Shown: positions 50,920-64,000 of the stretch, piece by piece | How positions within the stretch are numbered: the stretch's first letter is position 1 | Layout: each line of letters begins with the position of its first letter | NCBI GenBank assembly: GCA_009746045.1 | Contig: RPFO01000080.1 | Span: forward strand, 11,570,467-11,634,466 | Reading direction: 5' to 3' | Source: Mesostigma viride | Lineage: Eukaryota; Streptophyta; Mesostigmatophyceae; Mesostigmatales; Mesostigmataceae | DNA: 64,000 nt | Translations under genes and position numbers: made by a program | Notes under the pieces: generated by a model | Database searches by the model: none | Told to the model about the DNA's origin: nothing | Seen by the model: the letters and a program-made list of their open reading frames with translations, nothing else

Positions 50920-53717
50920 ATAGAATGTAAATGTATAACAGTGTATATAGTAGTATGCCGAATTAGCTGTGTCAAAGTGTACTATACTCCCTCCCTGGTC
51001 CTATCTGCAATACAGGGTCATCTCATGGAAACCTGCTCACGCCATTGGGTTCGCGCATGCAAATTTGCTTGGGACACAGATTTGGGCAGCCTCGACAAGG
51101 ATGCCAGCTGGTAATCTGCTGCCGGTAATCTGCTGCAGATACACGTGGCAAACAGCGTAGCAGCAATCACCTACTCTGGGATTGCTCCTGTGAAGTCTTA
51201 TACTGTCCTGTAAAGGGTTATGGGTTCGGTTTTGGGCGATGATCAGGTTTGTAAAATTGCATTTTTGGCATGACCGGAAGAGCCCTCTAGTGAAAGCCGC
51301 TTGGCTGTTGCACAGACTGAGCAGAGCAACAAAGCTGTTTTCTACCCACGGCTGGCTGCGGGCGATGTAAATGTCAGTAGATGATGATTTGATACTGGAG
51401 TGAACGTTTATGGGCCTAGCTACATTTTGATTGGGGTACGTTTGATCAGACTATGGCCAAGGAAGCTATACAGCCAGCTTTAACGTTCACATTTTTTAAA
51501 ACACTGCCAGGAGGCCTCAATAAGAAATAACAATTGAACTTCAATTGTTATTTGGATCACTCAACTGACTGTACACTTTTGTAGTCGTAAACATGCAACT
51601 TACTTGATGAACATTATTTATTCCTTATCCTATGTATTCCATATTATTTCGATATTGATGGAGGTCTTACCAAAAAATGGTCTGCAAACATATGAGCATG
51701 CATGTTCCTCATTTTTACTCTCACGGAATTTCATCAGACAGAAGAGACCTGCACTTTCTGGCACCACCTGCACATATTGTCGTCAGAAAGCAACAAACGT
51801 GAAAACCTGCACATATGCCAGGTTGAGCTAATGATACAGAAAGCTTGGGCCATGCATATTTTGCTGGCCTGAAGTCCACACGTATACCACCTGGCCTGGT
51901 GCCCGGTGCCATGACCACCCGCTAGTTAACAGTCAGGCAGAGGTCAGCCTGCATGAATGCGTCCCCTTAGAAGCAGCTAGCTCAAGAAGGACACGGCAGG
52001 AATGAACGTGCATTAACAAGATGGCTTTCGCTTGATCAGGGTTTCCTAATTGCTTATATTGCCGCGTGAAAATTAATTAATTCGTGAAATTACCACGACC
52101 ATTGAAGACTGGCGGTTGTGGGTGAACCCTGGGTATGCCATTAAAACCCCTCAGGCTCCGGGAGAGGCCTTTATATTCTCCCAAACCGGCGCCTCTGAAT
52201 GAGTTCCAAGCCTATCTGTGGCCACTGGACCGTGAGGCAGCCCTATTGCACCCGCTGTTAATTCATAAACTAGTGCTCCCGTTGGGGAGTCAAGGAGCAT
52301 TAACCCCGATGGATGGGTGGATGGATGGGTACACGCAATTCTACTGGTCTAAGCTATCTACCAAACAATCCTACTCTATCTATGGTGCCCGCGACCCTAG
52401 GGGTCTTGTCGAGCATGCTTCCCACGTGTGCAAACGCGCGGCTTCCCCACTGCAGGGGGGTTGTTGTCCTCTATGACCTGAGCCCACTTGGCCTTGCATG
52501 TCCATCATGTTTTTCCAACCCGCTATGCTTTTGCTATGTCGCAGCTTTATTGCACCCAAAGGGGATCCCGGATCGTTTCGACGGGTATATTAATTAAGCT
52601 GTCACGTGTATATTAATTCGACGGGTCCGATTGTGCACCCTGTAGCATGAGGGAAGGCCCGCGGACGCAGTCACGTGTCTATTAATGAATTAATTAATGA
52701 GGGAAGGGGGGGGATCCCTGCAGTCACGTGTAATTAATTAATGAGGGAAGGGGGGGGGGCCCTGCCCCCTGCCCGCTGTGCACACTGAGGGATTAAAAGC
52801 ACTCGGGGGCTCCATGACTCCCCAACAGGAGCACGTGTTAATTAATTAATTAATTGAAGGCTGACAACAGACAAAACTGCCCATCTGTAGCTACATCTCT
52901 GGCTTGTCAAATACACCTTGGTGTGCTGGTGTGCTCCCACAGAGGGGAATGACCACTGATCAGGCTGGGCACAACACCGCACAGAATGCCAGGCCGCCAG
53001 CATTTCGCTGGGGGGCGCACACTCAAGGCGAGAGTTCAGTTCAGATAATGAGCTCGGTAGTGCATCCTCGATGACCTGCTGTGCATTTCTATCCGCTATG
53101 AGATTTTCAGCCAGGCCTGCGTCATGGCATAGCCACGCGAGCTATCCTGGACATAGTTAATTTTCTCATTTAACAACTGCCTCCTGGCCATAAGCACTTG
53201 CATCCTTGATAAGGACTTGCCTCAGGAACTACTCCTTTGACAATACCAACCATCAAGGACGATGGCCTCAGTTCTTCGTGCATTTTCCCAACCAAGCCTG
53301 TACCACACAGCATCATCCATGGCGGCCTTCAGCTCTGCGTGATTTTGTTACAAAGATAGCCTGCATCATCGACCTCCACGTGAATTTCTTGACCAAGCAC
53401 GCACGATAGTGCTCAGCTCTTGCCAAGCATGCCCCCCAAACCAACATCCCCTTATGTCCTGAGCGGTCTTGTCAGCTCTCGCTAATGGTTTCCAGCCAAG
53501 CCTGCGGACCGGGCTTCATCAGCTCGTGGGGCGTTTAAGCAGTCGGCCTGCACCAGGTGCCTTCCTGTGTGACAGTTGCCAGCTTGTGCTGCGCTTGCGG
53601 ACCAAGCGTGCACCATGATCCCAGGTCTTGCGTGCTGGGTTTCATCAGCTCGTGCTCAGCTTGCGAACGAAATCTGCTGTTTGTCACGTCCTTTTGCATG
53701 GCAGCCGCCAGAGGTCG
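50920..53717. other. Intergenic region with short dispersed repeats
   Basis: No supported gene. 52600-52860 holds repeats of TTAATTAATGAGGGAAGGGG with CAGTCACGTGT, and GGATTAAAAGCACT with TGACTCCCCAACAGGAGCAC, which resemble 57000-57110 (GGATGAAAAGCACTTAAAAC and TTCCCAGCGGGAGCGCGTGC). This looks like a second dispersed short element family. 53270-53700 carries degenerate copies of the TFB2 last-exon end. Confidence 0.5.
53270..53717. repeat. Degenerate copies of the TFB2 last-exon end, downstream of the stop
   Basis: AGCTCTTGCTCAGCTTGCGA (exon end, 53720) recurs as AGCTCGTGCTCAGCTTGCGA (about 53648) and in more altered form near 53580, 53470 and 53400. Spacing is about 70 bases. Confidence 0.6.
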
Positions 53718-63542
<9,825 letters not shown>

Positions 63543-64000
63543 CTGCGTGGCACAAGGCACAGAAGCCACAGGGAGGCATCCACAACAAAAATATCCGTGT
63601 GCTCCTAGCTTCATGGAGTAGGCAAGGATCCCAGTGAATGGGTATATCGTCCTTGTCCACGCACAAGTGCAAATGCAGGCTGTGGTTATGGCCTCGCAAT
63701 GATAGCACCATTGGGTTACAGCGGCCAGTACAGTGACCAAGGGGTGAAATTAAGTGGCCTCGCAAGGCTTGCACCAAAGGGTTGAAGTAACAATTACAAT
63801 GACCCGTACAGTGACCAGTAAAATGACTAAGGGGTAGCATTCTATGGCTTCAAAAGGCAAGCACTGTTCAGGTGCTTATATTTCACATTTAAAGGGATAC
63901 TACTCAAGGGCTATTCATGACAAACTTGTACCAAAACAGGCGCATGCCAAATGGCATGCGAAGCAAGTAAGCAAGGGTGTCAGGGAACCCTCGTTTACCA
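63543..64000. other. TFB2 intron, no exon seen
   Basis: No coding match to the missing N-terminal part. Contains short doubled motifs (AGTGACCAAGGGGTGAAATT at 63732-63751 and a diverged copy AATGACTAAGGGGTAGCATT at 63822-63841). Confidence 0.5.

Noticed and set aside
50469-50975. 168-codon minus-strand ORF
   Set aside because: Overlaps the plus-strand exon at 50600-50919, which has a good acceptor, a copied acceptor upstream and a plausible C-terminus; kept only as an alternative.

Overview
The window looks like nuclear DNA of a green alga (chlorophyte), or a related GC-rich, repeat-rich protist. Grounds: two conserved eukaryotic genes split into many short exons with GT/AG borders (a type II NAD(P)H dehydrogenase and the TFIIH subunit p52/TFB2), several nested retrotransposons, a cytosine methyltransferase inside a retroelement (known from algae and dinoflagellates), and a short tract of TTTAGGG/TTTTAGGG telomere-type repeats. 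The species cannot be fixed from sequence alone.

Positions 1-32800 are a graveyard of transposons. An LTR-type retroelement on the minus strand (gag at 16104-14777, continued at 3357-1) encodes gag, a CCHC knuckle, an aspartic protease, a complete C5 DNA methyltransferase domain, and then what should be the start of reverse transcriptase, which is cut by the window edge. Its gag gene is split by a Ty3/gypsy chromovirus (3358-14776, plus strand) with near-identical LTRs and a CAGTC target duplication. The chromovirus carries gag, protease, RT/RNase H and integrase with chromodomain, plus two extras: a small ORF with an RNase H1/viroplasmin-like fold upstream of gag, and a GC-rich unrecognised gene after integrase. 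A 206-bp perfect palindrome with a 5-bp target duplication then landed in that extra gene, so three insertions are nested. Next comes a decayed Ty1/copia-like element (about 17694-24798, minus) whose domain order reads gag-INT-PR-RT-RH, then several 5'-truncated LINE copies (25330-29120) and gene-poor DNA.

Positions 33105-63542 hold two host genes on the minus strand, a type II NADH dehydrogenase (10 exons) and TFB2/GTF2H4 (10 exons, 5' end outside the window). Between them on the plus strand lie parts of one or more unrecognised genes (45889-50919). Most of their introns carry a private minisatellite, and in many cases the repeat unit contains the end of the neighbouring exon together with its splice site. 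That recurrent exon-border duplication is, with the methyltransferase-bearing retroelement, the most unusual thing here.

Three separate reading-frame breaks (chromovirus gag/PR, chromovirus RNase H/INT, NADH dehydrogenase exon 4) all fall on G-runs of 7-9 bases and all would be healed by one more G. This points to homopolymer under-calling, or, for the two retroelement sites, to -1 ribosomal frameshifting.
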